Shown piece after piece: positions 61,930 to 64,000 of a DNA stretch of 64,000 nt. The DNA comes from Neckera pumila (taxonomy: Eukaryota; Streptophyta; Bryopsida; Hypnales; Neckeraceae). The notes below the pieces were generated by a model. That model made no database searches and had not been told where the DNA came from. It saw only the letters and a program-made list of their open reading frames with translations. The stretch is from positions 44,095,282 through 44,159,281 of the forward strand of contig OZ018409.1 in assembly GCA_963969595.1 (NCBI GenBank). Direction: 5' to 3'. The position numbers and the translations under genes were made by a program. How positions within the stretch are numbered: the first letter of the stretch is position 1; each line of letters opens with the position of its first letter.

Positions 61930-62600
61930 AATAAAAGTAATTTTCTAATTTTCTAATTCATAAGAACTTCAAAATTCAATATTACTAGTGTAGCCCTGTG
62001 CCGATGCCACTGCCAAAGCAAAAGTAATTTTCTAATTATTAAAGTCATAATAAAAACTTTGAAATTCAATAACTTTTGCCCCGTATGTCTAAACGCCACA
62101 AAACAAAGCCCGTCCACCCCTCCTTGCCGAGAGCTTTCCAACGGTACCAAGAATGTGACCATAATCCAACTAGAAGTAATTTCCTAATTTTTTAATCCAT
62201 AAATACTTCAAAATTCAATAACTTGCTCACCATGGGTCCAAACACCACGAAACCAGGCCCGTGCACTCCTCCTCGCCGAGTGCTTTCCAATGGTACCAAG
62301 CACATGGCCGGGGGACGCATGGTCTGGGAGATCTCAATGTAACAAACAAACAAACAAACAAACAAACTTAAGGCATGGATTTCTGTTGTATGTCTAAACA
62401 CCAGTTACGCCACGAAACAAAAGCTTGCAAAGAGCTATCCAACAGTACCAAGAACGCAATCAAGTGGCTCGTGGTTTAAAGATTCATAATTTAATACGGA
62501 GTATATTCTAAGATTTAAAATAACTCAAAAATCAATAATTTGCACACCATTAACGCGGCCAAATGGCACAAAAGTCCTAAAGATCCAAAATTTAGGATAC
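61930..62600. repeat. Satellite-like tandem array, left part
   Basis: Diverged units repeat at about 152 bp. A landmark AAGTAATTT(T/C)CTAATT ... TCAAAATTCAATAAC occurs near 61936, 62022 and 62175. A second landmark, CTTTCCAA(C/T)GGTACCAAG, occurs near 62130 and 62283, with a weaker match near 62435. The array is interrupted by the element at 62602. Confidence 0.7.
62341..62367. repeat. AAAC microsatellite
   Basis: About six tandem CAAA units inside the satellite-like array. Confidence 0.9.
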
Positions 62601-63185
62601 TTTAACCTCTAAAGGACTTGCATGCATTTTTTGGCAACATAGAAATTTCGGGCAGGTACATGTAACTAGAGGTTTGCATATTTTAGGCCCAAACTTTAAT
62701 AGAAGTTGTGGACAAGGAATATCTTTCATGTGAACAAAATTTTATGACATTTGGAAATATGAGTCAAAAATTATGGCCTAATAAGTTACTTTTTCCCCGA
62801 TCAGGTAGTCCGGTAGATAAAAGAAATCATCTTTTTATAAACAAAAATTTGAAATTGATTTTACAGATTCATATATACATAGATAGCTTTCAATCATTCT
62901 ATTTTTATCAATGAGATGAAAGTTATGAGGAGTTTTAGTTTGTGGGTAGTTATGGATTCTCTACTCAAAATAAAGTTTGAAGTCATTTAGTGTAACTCAA
63001 TTTTTAATTTTTTGGAAAAAAATAAAATCATAGGATGTAGATTGTTTATTACAACATTACCACCATTGGGATTGGCATTTTTCAATTTTGTAACTAAGTT
63101 CTTAACAATTTAGTATTTTGAATCATTCTTTACTTCTTTCTGCTTATTATTTTTCTCCTGTATGTTGTACAAGTTCAAATCATTA

Positions 63186-63475
63186 GGAAAAATTCCAGTC
63201 CTTGAAGGGGCCGCAAGACATGATGCAATAAGGGAAAAAATAAAAAAATAAAAAAATAAATTGAAATTGAAATTTAACGTGGCATGAGGGGTGCCACGTC
63301 AGTACTGTGGATTCCACGTCAGCGCCATGTCCAACTTGAAAAAATTTCAAATATTTTTTTCAAAAAGAAACTAAGTTTTATTTATTTATTTATTTATTTT
63401 GGATGTTTCTGTAATTGCACCCTGGGGTGCCAAAAGTCAGATTTTGACGGCCCCTTTGAGGGCTAGAATTTATCC
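63186..63475. mobile_element. Nested MITE with TA flanks
   Basis: This 290-bp insertion has imperfect inverted ends of about 28 bp, GGAAAAATTCCAGTCCTTGA at left and the reverse complement of GGATAAATTCTAGCCCTCAA at right, both running on into AGGGGCCG. TA lies on each side, as in Tc1/mariner-type insertions. Alignment with copy 1 shows that copy 1 lacks this block. Confidence 0.75.
63377..63400. repeat. TTTA microsatellite
   Basis: About six TTTA units inside the nested MITE. Confidence 0.85.
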
Positions 63476-63828
63476 TATCGGATGTGAAATTTTTCAAGCA
63501 TGTAGCCAACTTACCAAGGGAAAAGAATCCAAAAGTTACCACCATTTTGGACAATTTTTTGTAGAAAAGCAAGCTTGTAAAGTGCAGCTGCCCAGCTTTT
63601 TGCAAGGCCAAAAAAAACATTTATGTCATTTCAAACAATCATAATTATCTTTCAATCCACATGATGGAAATGTCTAAAATTTTTTCCACATGTTCTTAAG
63701 TCAATATACTACAAGTTCCTATGGTTATAGGTGTCCAAAAAATGTTTCTTTTTCAAAATTTGATATGCCTACTATAAATGGCAATTTTAGAGCGTTTATT
63801 TTGTTGAAAACATAGTCATAGAACTTTA

Positions 63829-64000
63829 GATCCAAAAATAACTCAAGAATATGTAATTTTCATACCATAGGGCCAAATGTCATGAAACAAAGTCTGTACG
63901 TCCCTCCGCATAGCAAACTTTCTAACAGCATTAGCTAAGATACGCTCAAGTGGTGCACAGTCCTAAAGATCCATAATTTAAGATCCAAAAATAACTCAAA
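63829..64000. repeat. Satellite-like tandem array, right part
   Basis: The word GATCCAAAAATAACTCAA occurs at 63829 and again at 63984, a 155-bp period. The unit between resembles units of the left part (GCCAAATG ... CATGAAACAAAGTC). The array runs off the window. Confidence 0.7.

Larger units (their letters stand above)
62602..63828. mobile_element. TTAA-type inverted-repeat element, copy 4, interrupted
   Basis: The left end TTAACCTCTAAAGGACTT and interior match copy 1. The right end stops after ACTTTA and lacks the GGGGTTAA terminus, passing directly into satellite-like sequence (GATCCAAAAATAACTC). A 290-bp MITE is inserted at 63186-63475; without it the element would be about 930 bp, the family length. 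Confidence 0.75.

Noticed and set aside
61930..64000. A CRISPR-like repeat array
   Set aside because: Units are about 153 bp, diverged and directly abutting, without short exact repeats and unique spacers. The host is a plant.
1..64000. tRNA, rRNA or organelle-derived DNA
   Set aside because: I found no cloverleaf-like A and B box pair or rRNA landmark on either strand by eye.

Overview
This window looks like a piece of land-plant nuclear DNA. The evidence is a plant-type VPS13 with Vps62-like (DUF946) modules, a plant-type polyol/monosaccharide transporter, a zinc-finger TDP2, a plant F-box protein, spliceosomal GT-AG introns in AT-rich flanks, and several MITE families. Modest introns and single-exon TDP2 and F-box genes would fit a non-seed plant such as a bryophyte, but I cannot name the species from sequence alone.

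Layout: (1) 1.3-5.1 kb, plus strand, a seven-exon EamA/DMT membrane transporter. (2) 5.8-8.1 kb, minus strand, a two-exon MFS sugar/polyol transporter, tail-to-tail with the first gene. (3) 8.5-15 kb, an AT-rich repeat-rich gap with a nest of MITEs (8.55-9.6 kb), a TTAA-bounded inverted-repeat element (10.7-11.6 kb) and a decayed reading frame (13.9-14.6 kb). (4) 16.1-17.8 kb, plus strand, an intronless tyrosyl-DNA phosphodiesterase 2-like gene with two RanBP2-type zinc fingers. (5) 17.8-24.4 kb, repeat-rich spacer with two more 926-bp TTAA-bounded elements and a second copy of a TAA-flanked MITE. (6) 24.4-58.2 kb, plus strand, one giant VPS13 gene. I could chain 69 exons with consistent reading phase into 13,875 coding bases, 4,624 residues. 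(7) 59.7-61.0 kb, minus strand, an intronless F-box protein gene, tail-to-tail with VPS13. (8) 61.9-64.0 kb, a roughly 153-bp satellite-like array interrupted by a fourth TTAA-type element, which itself carries a nested TA-flanked MITE.

The five genes have no evident shared pathway: two are small-molecule transporters, one is a DNA-repair enzyme, one a bridge-like lipid-transfer protein and one a probable SCF ubiquitin-ligase adaptor. The least ordinary signals are the TTAA-bounded element family with CCCC-starting termini (piggyBac-like hallmarks), the three repeats of a two-part Vps62 module inside VPS13, a GC-AG intron in VPS13, and a decaying frame whose stops are mostly TAG.
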